DNA of 64,000 nucleotides. Origin: Rhodoligotrophos appendicifer (GTDB lineage: Bacteria > Pseudomonadota > Alphaproteobacteria > Rhizobiales > Im1). Both the position numbers and the translations under genes were made by a program. The notes under the pieces were generated by a model that worked only from the letters and a program-made list of their open reading frames with translations, was not told the origin of the DNA and made no database searches. How positions within the stretch are numbered: the stretch's first letter is position 1; each line of letters opens with the position of its first letter. The DNA lies in contig NZ_VHKL01000002.1 of NCBI RefSeq assembly GCF_007474605.1, positions 124,001 to 188,000 of the forward strand, in the 5' to 3' direction. Of this stretch, positions 33,449 through 42,468 are shown in pieces.

Positions 33449-34966
33449 TTACGACGGCGTCCCGGCGGCACGCTTCGCACGAGCACGCAACGAGGAGACG
33501 ACAGACCAAAGGATGGCGAGGGCCGATATGGCCAGAAATGTCGCGCTGACCGGCCGCGTCAGGAACACCATCAGGTCGCCGTCGGTCAGAAGCAGGGACC
33601 GGCGGAAATTCTCCTCAAGCAAGGGCCCGAGGATATAGCCGAGGAGCATCGGTGCCGCCTCGAAACCGATCTGGATCAGCAGATAGCCAGCCAGCCCCAG
33701 AACGGCCACCGAGAGGACGTCGACGTAAGAGTAGGAAATGGAATAGACGCCGACCCCGATCAGCACCACCACGGTGGGAAAGAGATAGCGATAGGGGATC
33801 TTCAGAATGCGAACCCAGATGCCGACGAGCGGGATGTTGAGCACGAGCAGGATGAGGTTGCCGATGAAGAAGCTGCCAACGAGTCCCCAGAACAACTCAG
33901 GATTTTCCGTGACGACCCGGGGGCCGGGCTGGACGCCATGGATCAGCAAGGCTCCCAGCATCAATGCCATGACCGCATCCCCCGGGATGCCCAGGGTCAA
34001 AGTGGGGATGAACGCGGCCTGAGAGGTGGCGTTGTTCGCGCTTTCCGGACCGGTGATGCCCTCGATGGCGCCGTGGCCAAATTGTTCCGGGGTCCGCGAG
34101 ATGCGCTTTTCCAAAGCATAGGACATGAAGGAGGCCATGGAGCCGCCGCCGGCACCCGGAAGAATGCCGACCCCGGTGCCCACGCCGGCGCCGCGAAGGA
34201 TCGGCGCGATGCTTCGCCGGACGTCCTCGCGGGTGGGTATGAGTGAGCGCAGCGTTATGTTCTCCGAACGCAGGGTGTGCCCACTCCGGCGGCCCGCGCT
34301 ATTGATGACTTCCGACAGCCCGAAGAGCGCCATGGCGAGGGCCACGATGCTGACGCCGTCGAAAAGCTGCGGAATATCGAATGTGAACCGCAGGGTACCG
34401 GTGTTCACGTCGGTGCCGACGAGGCCAAGAACGAGGCCGATCACCACGGACGCGACCCCAATCAGGGGATTGCCCTGGACGAGAGTGGCGGTGGCCACGA
34501 GCCCCAAGACCATCATGGCAAAATAGTCCGCCGAGCCGAAGGTCAAGGCGACCCGGGCGAGGGGCGGTGCCAAGAGGATCAGAACAATCACGGCGAGAAT
34601 GCTGCCGACGAAGGAAGCAACGGCGGTCATGAACAGAGCAATGCCGGCGCGGCCCTGGCGGGTCATGGGATAGCCGTCGAGGCAGGTCACGGCGGTCGAG
34701 GCGGTGCCGGGAAGGTTCAGAAGGATCGAAGCTACTGAACCCCCATATTGGGCGCCATAGTAGATGCCGGCCAACATGACGAGGGCAGCCGTGGTCGGGA
34801 CGTGAAACGTCAATGGCATGAGCATGGTGATGGCGGCGAGATGCCCGATTCCGGGGAGCACGCCGACGATCATGCCCAGGGTCACGCCAAGAAGGCAGTA
34901 CCAAAGATTCTCAGCGACCAGCGCGGTCGAGAGCGCCAATTCCATGTTGTGGAGGAAATCGGTCAT
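33449..34966 (-). CDS. tctA: Tripartite tricarboxylate transporter permease TctA
   Basis: A 505-residue large TTT permease. ATG 34966 is preferred because it overlaps the TctB stop (ATGA); GTG 34975 is the longer alternative. It has GMIVGVLPGIGHLAAITMLMPLTF, GIYYGAQYGGSVASILLNLPGTASTAVTCLDGYPM, GAGVGTGVGILPGAGGGSMASFMSYALEKR and EGITGPESANNATSQAAFIPTLTLGIPGDAV, all diagnostic. With TctB and TctC it forms a cation-driven, binding-protein-dependent importer of carboxylates, consistent with an operon degrading an aromatic acid. Confidence 0.95.
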   Translation of the reverse strand: MTDFLHNMELALSTALVAENLWYCLLGVTLGMIVGVLPGIGHLAAITMLMPLTFHVPTTAALVMLAGIYYGAQYGGSVASILLNLPGTASTAVTCLDGYPMTRQGRAGIALFMTAVASFVGSILAVIVLILLAPPLARVALTFGSADYFAMMVLGLVATATLVQGNPLIGVASVVIGLVLGLVGTDVNTGTLRFTFDIPQLFDGVSIVALAMALFGLSEVINSAGRRSGHTLRSENITLRSLIPTREDVRRSIAPILRGAGVGTGVGILPGAGGGSMASFMSYALEKRISRTPEQFGHGAIEGITGPESANNATSQAAFIPTLTLGIPGDAVMALMLGALLIHGVQPGPRVVTENPELFWGLVGSFFIGNLILLVLNIPLVGIWVRILKIPYRYLFPTVVVLIGVGVYSISYSYVDVLSVAVLGLAGYLLIQIGFEAAPMLLGYILGPLLEENFRRSLLLTDGDLMVFLTRPVSATFLAISALAILWSVVSSLRARAKRAAGTPS

Positions 34967-35412
34967 GGCCGCCACATTACCGGAGTGAGAGGGATCTGGA
35001 GGATCAACACGAAGACGATGTAGGTCAGTACCATCAGGCCGATCGTCAGAAACAGAATGCTGCGCTTCGACATATCGGGGTCGGCCAGGCTCGAGATGGC
35101 GGTGGCAAGAGCCACAGCGGGCAAGAGGCCGAAGCGGTTGATGGTGAGCGCGAAGACGATCACGGCCCCCGGTATGGTCAGATAAGACCGGAGGTTGATG
35201 ACGGGTCCCGCTTCCTTGCGAATGCGGAGCCCCTGGATTGCCAGGCCAATCCCCGACGCCACCAGGATGAGCCCCAGAACAGCGGGAAAGAAGCCGGCAC
35301 CGACATGGCTCAGATTGCCGATGGAATAGTCATATCCACGCCAAGCCACGAAAGCCCCGAGCATCATGCAGACGAGGCCCGCGAGAAGCGTCTTCCTGGG
35401 CAGTGTCAGCAT
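34963..35412 (-). CDS. tctB: Tripartite tricarboxylate transporter small subunit TctB
   Basis: A 149-residue protein with four hydrophobic segments, typical of TctB: MLGAFVAWRGYDYSIGNLSHVGAGFFPAVLG. ATG 35412 has GGAGGGGGAAG just upstream, favouring it over the longer in-frame start at 35457. Found between TctC and TctA, as is usual. It supports the assembly or function of the large permease. Confidence 0.88.
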   Translation of the reverse strand: MLTLPRKTLLAGLVCMMLGAFVAWRGYDYSIGNLSHVGAGFFPAVLGLILVASGIGLAIQGLRIRKEAGPVINLRSYLTIPGAVIVFALTINRFGLLPAVALATAISSLADPDMSKRSILFLTIGLMVLTYIVFVLILQIPLTPVMWRP

Positions 35413-35461
35413 CACTTCCCCCTCCCAAAGCGGACGCGCGCCCTGAGGCGCGCGCACGGGT

Positions 35462-36424
35462 TCAGTTTGCTGTGATCTTCGCTTTGGTGACGATCTCGCC
35501 GAACTGCTTGCGCTCGTTCTCCAGCCGCTTGGCGAACTCCGCCGACGAGCCCTGGATCACCGAGGCCCCACCAGCGGCGAACTGCTTCTGGATTTCGGGC
35601 TTGGCGAGGACCGTAGCGATATCCGCCTGGATCTTCTGAACGATGGCGTCCGGGGTGCCCGCAGGAGCAAAAAGACCGGCCCACTGCGTGGTTGCGACGT
35701 TCGGTACACCGCTTTCAGCCAGGGTGGGCAGGTCTTTCGCCGCTTCGACACGCTCGGCACCGGTGACCGCAAGCAGCTTCACGTTGCCTGCTTCCACATA
35801 GGGACGGATCGAGGAGTAAGCGAGAATGCCGATGGGGACTTCGCCCCCTGCCAATGCGGTTGCCGCCGGCGCGCCGCCGCGATAGCCGATATGGCGCAGC
35901 TTCAGGTCCGCTTCCAGCGCAATCCACTCGCCGGTCAGGTGATTGAGGGTGCCATTGGCGGGCGAGGCATAGTTCAGCTGCTCCGTCTTCGCCTTGGCAA
36001 TCAGATCCGCCATGGAATTGATGCCGGATTTCGTATTCACGGCGACCACGATCGGGGTGTCGCTCATGAGCGTGATGGGGATGAAATCCTTCGCCATGTC
36101 GTAAGGGGTGCTGGCGAAGATCAGCTGATTGATCACGCTGACGCCCGCCTCGGCGGCGAGAAGGGTGTATCCATCCGGCGCGGCGCGCGCCGCAGCGGTT
36201 GCGGCGATGAAGCCGCTGCCACCGGAGCGGTTCTCAACAATCACCTGTTTGCCCCAAAGCTGGGCCAGTCCCTCACCCACGATACGAGCCGCAATGTCGA
36301 CGATGCCGCCCGGTGCAAAGGGCACGAGGATCGTGACGTTCTTGTCCGGATAGGCCTGCTGTGCAGACGATCCACTCACGGTCGCCAACAGGGCGACGAA
36401 GGCCAGTGCAGCTAATTTTCTCAT
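35462..36424 (-). CDS. tctC: Tripartite tricarboxylate transporter substrate-binding protein TctC
   Basis: A 320-residue periplasmic receptor of the Bug/TctC family. Signal peptide MRKLAALAFVALLATVSGSSA, cleaved before QQAYPDK. The mature start KNVTILVPFAPGGIVDIAAR and VIVENRSGGSGFIAATAAARAAPDGYTLL are family signatures; the APGG loop binds the carboxylate. ATG 36424 has AAAGGAG upstream. It lies between the ThDP enzyme and TctB, so it probably captures the operon's substrate. Confidence 0.93.
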   Translation of the reverse strand: MRKLAALAFVALLATVSGSSAQQAYPDKNVTILVPFAPGGIVDIAARIVGEGLAQLWGKQVIVENRSGGSGFIAATAAARAAPDGYTLLAAEAGVSVINQLIFASTPYDMAKDFIPITLMSDTPIVVAVNTKSGINSMADLIAKAKTEQLNYASPANGTLNHLTGEWIALEADLKLRHIGYRGGAPAATALAGGEVPIGILAYSSIRPYVEAGNVKLLAVTGAERVEAAKDLPTLAESGVPNVATTQWAGLFAPAGTPDAIVQKIQADIATVLAKPEIQKQFAAGGASVIQGSSAEFAKRLENERKQFGEIVTKAKITAN

Positions 36425-36488
36425 TATCCCTCCACTCCTTTTGATTTTTGTCTGGTTAAACTCGTCCGCTGGTCTTCTGGTCGTTCGA

Positions 36489-38261
36489 TCATTCTCCTCG
36501 CGACAAGGGCGTGCTGGCGTAGCCCGCCGCCACATGAACATCGATGAAATAAGGCTTGCCCGACTGCACATGCTTGATGCCGCGCAGAATGGCGGCCTCC
36601 ATTCCAGCATGGTCGCTCACCGGGCCTTCCGCCGCAACCCCTTGAGCGCGGGCAATCGCGGCGAGATCCACGACGGGGTCATCGATCCGCTGGCCGATCC
36701 ATCGATTTTCCACAGGGCGGCGGCGGATCTTGGCCACCGCCTCCTGATGGAGCTCATCATTGAAGTTGGACCGGTTGTTGGAGACGATGAACAGGGCCGG
36801 AATGTCGTAATGGGCCGCCGTCCACAAGGCGCTGCAGCCCTGCATGAAATCGCCGTCACCGAGAACGGAGACGACAATGCGATCCTGATCCTGCAGGGCG
36901 AGCGCTGCGCCGACGGTCAGGCCGGGGCCCGCAGCCAGGCCGGCGCCGCCGTCATGGCCGAGAAAGTCCAAGGGTCCACGGAAGGCAAAGACGTCGCCCG
37001 CCCAACCGATGGTCACATGGGCGAGCGTGAGGGGATAATCCTCACGCAGTTTCGCCAAGGCGATCTCGACATCACGAGGGGCGATCTCCTCACCGGGACG
37101 TCCCGTGTAGTCCGGTATCGGCTTCGGTTCCGCTGTGCCTTTCGTTGCAGCTTTTGCCTCGCTCCGGGCCTCGAGAAATTCAAGGAGCTGGGCCACGACG
37201 CGGTCAGCATTGGCAAGAATGGGCAGGTCGACGGGGGCCAGTCCGAAATAGTCCATGCTCCAGCCACGGTGGATGTGGCTGTCGAGAGAGACATGGGCGA
37301 TGGTTGCTTCAATGCGATCGGTTTTGCGCATGACCTGCTGAAAGAAGCCGTTCAGGTCGACCCAGTCGAGGCTCACGATCAGGTCGGCACCGCGCACGAT
37401 CTCCTTGCCCTTCGGCGTCACCCAATTCGACGGCGTCACCGCATGAAGGGAATGGTCGGTGGGAAATACCGCACGCTCGCGGATCGAGGTCATCACCTGT
37501 GCATTGACGAGTTCCGCCAAGCGGACGCGGCGGTCCCAGTCGTCCTGGCGGCGGGAGCCGCGGCCAAAGAGCAGGAGAGGGGCCTTCGCAGACATCAGGA
37601 GGTCGGCAAGGCGCTCGATCGATGCCGAATCCGCACTCGGGGGCGGGGCTGAGGCATAGCGCTCGCGCGGCAATTCCACGGGCTTTTCGAGCTTCTGCTC
37701 CTGGAGGCCCGCATCGAGGCAGATATAGACGGGGGCGCGGGGCTCGGTGTGGGTGAGCTGAGAGCCGCGCAGGAACGCCTCGACGAGGGCTTCGGGCGAG
37801 CGGGGTTCATCGTCCCATTTGATATAGTCGCGCAGCAGCGCGCCCTGGTCCTTGGCGGTATGGATCCAGTCGATCCAAGGGCGCCGCAGGTCGGAGGCGA
37901 CAGGGCCGGTGGCACCGACGATCATCATGGGCATGCGGTCGCAATAGGCATTGAAGATGCCCATGAGCCCGTGCATCAGTCCGACATTGCTGTGCAGGAC
38001 GGCGCCCATTGCCCGGTCCGTCGCCTTGGCGTAGCCGTGGGCGATCGAGACGACGTGATCCTCATGCAGACAGAGCAGCATCTTCGGCGCTTCATTGCCG
38101 AGGTAATTGACGAGGCTGTCGTGAAGACCCCGATAGCTGGCGCCTGGATTGAGGGCGACATAGTCGATGCCGACATGGCGCAACATCGCAGCCGGAATAT
38201 CGCTGCCCCATTCAATCTCCGCAGGCGCATTCGCGACGACGGGAACTTCATTCCGTTTCAT
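36489..38261 (-). CDS. Thiamine diphosphate-dependent enzyme (decarboxylase/carboligase-like)
   Basis: A 590-residue ThDP enzyme of the acetolactate synthase/benzoylformate decarboxylase superfamily. The catalytic cofactor-activating Glu is Glu67 in CLHEDHVVSIAHGYAKA; the ThDP/Mg motif runs from GDGDFMQG (about 468) to NNRSNFN (about 495). ATG 38261 is preferred because AGGGAG lies 5 bases upstream. Its place between the Mo-hydroxylase and TTT genes suggests decarboxylation of a 2-oxo acid intermediate. Product specificity cannot be read; it is only distantly similar to the ThDP protein at 49321. Confidence 0.85.
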   Translation of the reverse strand: MKRNEVPVVANAPAEIEWGSDIPAAMLRHVGIDYVALNPGASYRGLHDSLVNYLGNEAPKMLLCLHEDHVVSIAHGYAKATDRAMGAVLHSNVGLMHGLMGIFNAYCDRMPMMIVGATGPVASDLRRPWIDWIHTAKDQGALLRDYIKWDDEPRSPEALVEAFLRGSQLTHTEPRAPVYICLDAGLQEQKLEKPVELPRERYASAPPPSADSASIERLADLLMSAKAPLLLFGRGSRRQDDWDRRVRLAELVNAQVMTSIRERAVFPTDHSLHAVTPSNWVTPKGKEIVRGADLIVSLDWVDLNGFFQQVMRKTDRIEATIAHVSLDSHIHRGWSMDYFGLAPVDLPILANADRVVAQLLEFLEARSEAKAATKGTAEPKPIPDYTGRPGEEIAPRDVEIALAKLREDYPLTLAHVTIGWAGDVFAFRGPLDFLGHDGGAGLAAGPGLTVGAALALQDQDRIVVSVLGDGDFMQGCSALWTAAHYDIPALFIVSNNRSNFNDELHQEAVAKIRRRPVENRWIGQRIDDPVVDLAAIARAQGVAAEGPVSDHAGMEAAILRGIKHVQSGKPYFIDVHVAAGYASTPLSRGE

Positions 38262-38343
38262 CAACACTCCCTATGTTGCCGCAGACAGTCTGACCCTGTC
38301 CGTCATTTTCTTGTGAGCGGGGCCGAGACCCGCGATTTCCAGC

Positions 38344-38844
38344 TCAGGCTTGCTCCCGCACATGCGACGCCGAGACTGCCTTCTGCTTATGCGCGGCCAG
38401 TTGCACGGCCTTAACGATCTCGGGATAGGCGCCGCAGCGACAGAGGTTCCCCGAAAGATAGTCGCGGATCTCATGTTCCTCCGGATCGGGGTGCTCTTCC
38501 AAGAGGCGCTTGGCCATCATGATGAAGCCCGGCGTGCAGAAGCCGCATTGAAAGGCGCCCGTCTCGATGAAAGCCTCCTGGACAGGATCCAGGGCGTCCG
38601 GCGTCCCGTGACCCTCGATCGTCTCGATCTCGGTCCCGTCGGCGAAGGCTGCGAGGTAAAGGCACCCCGAGACCGTCTCGCCGTCGACCCGCACCGTGCA
38701 ACAGCCGCAAAGGCCCTGGCCGCAGCTTTCGCGGGCTCCGAAGAGGGCGAATTCCTCCTGCAGGAGCTCAACGAGCGTGTGGTGAGGGGCAATGCGAGCC
38801 TCGACGGGGCGCCCATTGAGCTTGAAGTTGATCATGCGGTCCAT
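38344..38844 (-). CDS. Xanthine dehydrogenase family [2Fe-2S] subunit
   Basis: A 166-residue subunit with Cys41, Cys46, Cys49 and Cys61 for the first cluster (CGQGLCGCCT; an extra Cys48 is present) and Cys100, Cys103, Cys135 and Cys137 for the second. It is distinct from the subunit at 21321. Its start overlaps the large-subunit stop by a shared base (TGATG at 38842-38846). In this operon the gene order is M-L-S, different from the M-S-L of the first system. Confidence 0.94.
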   Translation of the reverse strand: MDRMINFKLNGRPVEARIAPHHTLVELLQEEFALFGARESCGQGLCGCCTVRVDGETVSGCLYLAAFADGTEIETIEGHGTPDALDPVQEAFIETGAFQCGFCTPGFIMMAKRLLEEHPDPEEHEIRDYLSGNLCRCGAYPEIVKAVQLAAHKQKAVSASHVREQA

Positions 38845-41135
38845 CAGGCGTCCTCGAGAGGCGACCGGGCAGCGGTGCGCAAGGCGCGGTAGACCGCTTC
38901 CGGCGTGATCGGCAGAGATGTGATGCGGATGCCGACAGCATCCTCGATGGCGTTGGCAATCGCCGGCGACAAGCCGAAGGTGGCGGATTCGCCGACGCCC
39001 TTCGCTCCGAAGGGGCCGCTCTGCTGTTCGGCCTGAACAGCCTCGTTCTCGATCCGCAGCGGGATGTCGTGAAAGGACGGGATCTTGTAATCCGCCAGGG
39101 AGGCGTTGGTGACCTGGCCGGCGTCGAACTCCATCTTCTCGGACATGGTGAAGCCAAGCTGCATGATGGCGGCGCCGGAGAGCTGCGTGTCGACGATCTC
39201 CGGGTTCAGAGGCGTCCCGAGGTCGGCGACATTGATCATGCGCAGGATGCGAACATGCCCGGTCTCGGTATCGACCTCGAGCTCGACCCCGCTGGCGCCG
39301 GTCATCCAGAAGGGCGTGACATTCTCAGACAAGCCGGTGTCATGATCGGGCGAGGAATAGGTCGGAATATAGCTGCCGACGCCGATGACGTTGCCAGCCT
39401 GCATGCCGTATTTCTTCTTGAACAGGCCGGAGATCGGCAGGTTCGACTGTTCCGGCTCCCCAACTTCGCGGGCCAGAGCCGCCAGCTTCATCTTCGCATC
39501 GTCGGCCGCGAGACGCACGGCATTGCCCATGTGGAAGGTCGAGCGCGAGCCCAACGTCGCCATGTCATAGGGGGTGACGTCGGTGTCGGGCCGGACGACG
39601 CGGATTTGCTCGGTGGGGATGTTGAGCACCTCGGCGACGATCTGGGCCATGGCCGTGTCCGAGCCTTGTCCCATGTCGACCGTGCTCGAATAGAGCGTGC
39701 AGCTGCCATCGGCGGACACATTGACCATCGCCACGGAGGTCGTCGGTGCGACGCTGGCCTTGAAGCCTATGGCGATGCCCCGTCCGCGACGCACGGGGCC
39801 GGTGCCGCGATCGAAAGGAGCCGACCAGTTCATGCGGGCCGCGGTGCGCTCCAGCACCTCCTCGATCGCCGCATCCTTCAAAACGGTGCCAGTGGCCTGC
39901 GGCCGGCCATTGCGCAGAATGTTCTTGCGGCGGATCTCGACAGGATCGAGGTCCAAAGCACGAGCGATGAGATCGGTGTGGCTCTCATAGGCCCAGACGA
40001 GCTGCGGAATGCCAAAGCCGCGCAAGGCCCCGGCAGGAGGACGGTTCGTATAGACGGCGGCGGATTCGAGATAGACATTGTCGATGTCATAGGGGCCGGC
40101 CGCCGTGAAGCCGGACTTCTGCGTCACGCGCGGACCGATATCGGCATAGGCACCACCATTCCACCACACATCGCAGCGGCGGGCGACCACACGGCCGTCC
40201 TTGGTCACGCCGCTCTTGATGCGGAAGGTCGTGGCGTGCTTGCTGATGGTATAGAACTGCTCTTCCATCGACAGCGCGACGCGGACCGGGCATTGGGTCA
40301 TCAAGGCCAGAGCGGCCGCCAGTGCCTCCAGCTTGATGTAGAGCTTGGCGCCAAAACCGCCGCCCAGATGGCCTGTCTTCACCCGAATGCGATTCTCCGG
40401 CCAGCCGAGCAGGCGGGCCACCTCGATGCGAACGAAGGAAGGGCTTTGGGAGGCCGTATGGATGGTGAGTCCCGATCCGGTCGGCTCCCCGATGGAGATC
40501 ATGGGCTCAAAAGGCGTATGCATCACCTGCTGGGTGGTGAAGGCATGCTCGAAGACGTGGTCGGCGCTCGCAAAGGCTGCTTCAACGTCACCGCGGACGA
40601 GCTTGTAATCCAGCGCCACATTGGTGTTGCGGACGCCGGCCAGATGCTTCAGGTCCGGAAAGGTCCCGGCCGGCCGGAGCTCGTCATGGACGTAAACGGT
40701 TGAGGCCGCCGCTTCCACCTCGTCATAGACCGCCGGCAGCTCCTCGTAATCGACCATCACCATTTGGGCCGCCTCGTCGGCGATATGGGGATCGCGCGCA
40801 AGGACCACGGCAACGGCCTCGCCGACATAGCGGACCTTGTCTATGGCCAAGATCGGCTGGTCGTGGAAGGCCGGTCCGAAATAGGGATGGGGGATGAGCT
40901 TGCGGACATCCTCGGAGGTGTAGACGGCGTGAACGCCCGGGAGCTCCGCGGCCGCCGACGTGTCGATGCCGGTGATGCGGCCATGGGCAAGGGTGCTGCG
41001 CACGATCTTGGCATGCAGCATGCCCGGCAGCCTGATGTTGTGGGTATATTCGGCGCGCCCGGTCACCTTCTCCTGGGACTCAAGCCGATGGACGGAGCGT
41101 CCAACTTGGCCATTGGGCTTCACTTTGTGCAACAT
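38844..41135 (-). CDS. Xanthine dehydrogenase family molybdopterin-binding subunit
   Basis: A 763-residue Mo-hydroxylase subunit starting at ATG 41135 (GTG 41138 is also possible). It has LGGGFGAK (about 258-265), the active-site loop ALRGFGIPQ (near 371-379, the common RGFG class) and the catalytic Glu in AKGVGES (about 716). The RGFG loop places it nearer xanthine, nicotinate and hydroxybenzoyl-CoA-type hydroxylases than the first system's RGAGRP enzyme. It would hydroxylate an aromatic or heteroaromatic ring next to a nitrogen or carbonyl group. Substrate unknown. Confidence 0.93.
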   Translation of the reverse strand: MLHKVKPNGQVGRSVHRLESQEKVTGRAEYTHNIRLPGMLHAKIVRSTLAHGRITGIDTSAAAELPGVHAVYTSEDVRKLIPHPYFGPAFHDQPILAIDKVRYVGEAVAVVLARDPHIADEAAQMVMVDYEELPAVYDEVEAAASTVYVHDELRPAGTFPDLKHLAGVRNTNVALDYKLVRGDVEAAFASADHVFEHAFTTQQVMHTPFEPMISIGEPTGSGLTIHTASQSPSFVRIEVARLLGWPENRIRVKTGHLGGGFGAKLYIKLEALAAALALMTQCPVRVALSMEEQFYTISKHATTFRIKSGVTKDGRVVARRCDVWWNGGAYADIGPRVTQKSGFTAAGPYDIDNVYLESAAVYTNRPPAGALRGFGIPQLVWAYESHTDLIARALDLDPVEIRRKNILRNGRPQATGTVLKDAAIEEVLERTAARMNWSAPFDRGTGPVRRGRGIAIGFKASVAPTTSVAMVNVSADGSCTLYSSTVDMGQGSDTAMAQIVAEVLNIPTEQIRVVRPDTDVTPYDMATLGSRSTFHMGNAVRLAADDAKMKLAALAREVGEPEQSNLPISGLFKKKYGMQAGNVIGVGSYIPTYSSPDHDTGLSENVTPFWMTGASGVELEVDTETGHVRILRMINVADLGTPLNPEIVDTQLSGAAIMQLGFTMSEKMEFDAGQVTNASLADYKIPSFHDIPLRIENEAVQAEQQSGPFGAKGVGESATFGLSPAIANAIEDAVGIRITSLPITPEAVYRALRTAARSPLEDA

Positions 41136-42013
41136 CACTGAATAGGTCCCCGGCCTGTGGTGGCGACGGCCTTGGCCAATGCGCGGCCAGTGAACACCCG
41201 GACGAGCTGCTGCTTGTAGGGTGCAGAGCCGCGGGTGTCCGACATGACCTCCGCCTCTCCAGCGGCGCGTTCACCGGCTTCACGGAATAGCGCATCGCCA
41301 ATGGCGGCGCCACGAACGGCGGCTTCGGCCTCGGTCATGCGGGTGGGCCGCTCGGTGGCGGCACTGACGACGATGCGCGCGTCGCGGATGGTGTCGCCGT
41401 CGAGATCCAGGGATACCGCGACGCCGAGGGCAGGCCAATCATCGGCGGAGCGGGTCGTGCATTTGATATAGGCGGAGACGCGATTTCCCTGGGCCGGAAT
41501 GTGCAGGCGGCCGATCAGTTCGTCCGGGGCGAGGGACGTCTCGTAATAGCCGAGGAACAGATCGGCCATGGGAATACGCCGTTCGCCACCGGGACCATGC
41601 GCCGTGATCGCGGCATCGAGAGCCATGAGGACCGGCGGCAGATCCATGTGAGGATCGCCATGGGCCAGGTTTCCGCCGATGGTCGCCACGTTGCGCACGC
41701 GCCGGTTCGACAGGACCCGCAAGGTGTCGGCAAGAACAGGGAAGCTGCTCATGGCGTCGGCCGAACGCTCGAGGGCGCTGAGACGGACCAGGCTGCCCAC
41801 GTCCAAACCACCTTCCGGGCTCAGCGAAATTTCCGAGAAGCGAGGCTCAATGCCTCGGAGCGACACCAGACGGGAGGGATGAAAGACACCGGCCTTCATC
41901 ATCAGCATGAGGGCCGTGCCGCCAGAAATCGGACGAATGGTCGGATCGTCAGGATCGAGAAGACCAATCGCCTCGGACAGGGTGGTCGGCTCCGCCAGTT
42001 CGAATGGGGTCAT
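41135..42013 (-). CDS. Xanthine dehydrogenase family FAD-binding subunit
   Basis: A 292-residue flavin subunit: PISGGTALMLMMKAGVFHPSR, then RRVRNVATIGGNLAHGDPHMDL for FAD pyrophosphate binding and a C-terminal CO-dehydrogenase-flavoprotein-like domain. It passes electrons from the 2Fe-2S subunit to a respiratory acceptor. It overlaps the CoxG stop at 42010-42013 (ATGA) and shares one base with the large-subunit start (TGATG). Confidence 0.94.
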   Translation of the reverse strand: MTPFELAEPTTLSEAIGLLDPDDPTIRPISGGTALMLMMKAGVFHPSRLVSLRGIEPRFSEISLSPEGGLDVGSLVRLSALERSADAMSSFPVLADTLRVLSNRRVRNVATIGGNLAHGDPHMDLPPVLMALDAAITAHGPGGERRIPMADLFLGYYETSLAPDELIGRLHIPAQGNRVSAYIKCTTRSADDWPALGVAVSLDLDGDTIRDARIVVSAATERPTRMTEAEAAVRGAAIGDALFREAGERAAGEAEVMSDTRGSAPYKQQLVRVFTGRALAKAVATTGRGPIQ

Positions 42014-42468
42014 GCCGCGGCTTCCGACTGCTCAAAGGCCGCGCGCAGCTTGGCGGTGAAGTTGCGCTCCATCTCGCGGGCCTTTGACTTGAGAACGGGC
42101 TGGCCGAGGGCGCCGAGCTTGCCTGCAAGGGACACGTCAATGGAATAGGCTATGGCCGTATCCTCGCCGCGCTGCTCCAGATGTGCTTTGGAGGCACCGG
42201 TGAGGCGGCCGACGATGCCAGAGGGGACGCCTTCGACCTTCGCCTCGATCACCTCATGGGGCTCCATGCGCGTGACTTCCACCGCGACGTCGAATTTGAA
42301 GCGGATATAGGCGACCCGGGTTTCCATCACCGCCGTGTAATGGGTTGGGTCGACCTCCTGCAGATCGCGCACGCCCTCGACACAGGAGGCGAAGAACTGC
42401 GCGTCCTTCAGGGCATCATAAACGGCTTCGCGCGTGGCGCGAACGGTGATCTCACCGCTGAAATTCAT
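42010..42468 (-). CDS. CoxG-like SRPBCC protein
   Basis: A 152-residue SRPBCC-fold protein with MNFSGEITVRATREAVYDALKDAQFFASCVEG and REMERNFTAKLRAAFEQ, matching CoxG. Unlike the paralogue at 22678 it ends after the domain and has no Pro/Ser linker or basic membrane helix, so it may bind the Mo-hydroxylase without anchoring it to the membrane. The start overlaps the hydrolase stop (ATGA at 42465-42468). Confidence 0.85.
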   Translation of the reverse strand: MNFSGEITVRATREAVYDALKDAQFFASCVEGVRDLQEVDPTHYTAVMETRVAYIRFKFDVAVEVTRMEPHEVIEAKVEGVPSGIVGRLTGASKAHLEQRGEDTAIAYSIDVSLAGKLGALGQPVLKSKAREMERNFTAKLRAAFEQSEAAA

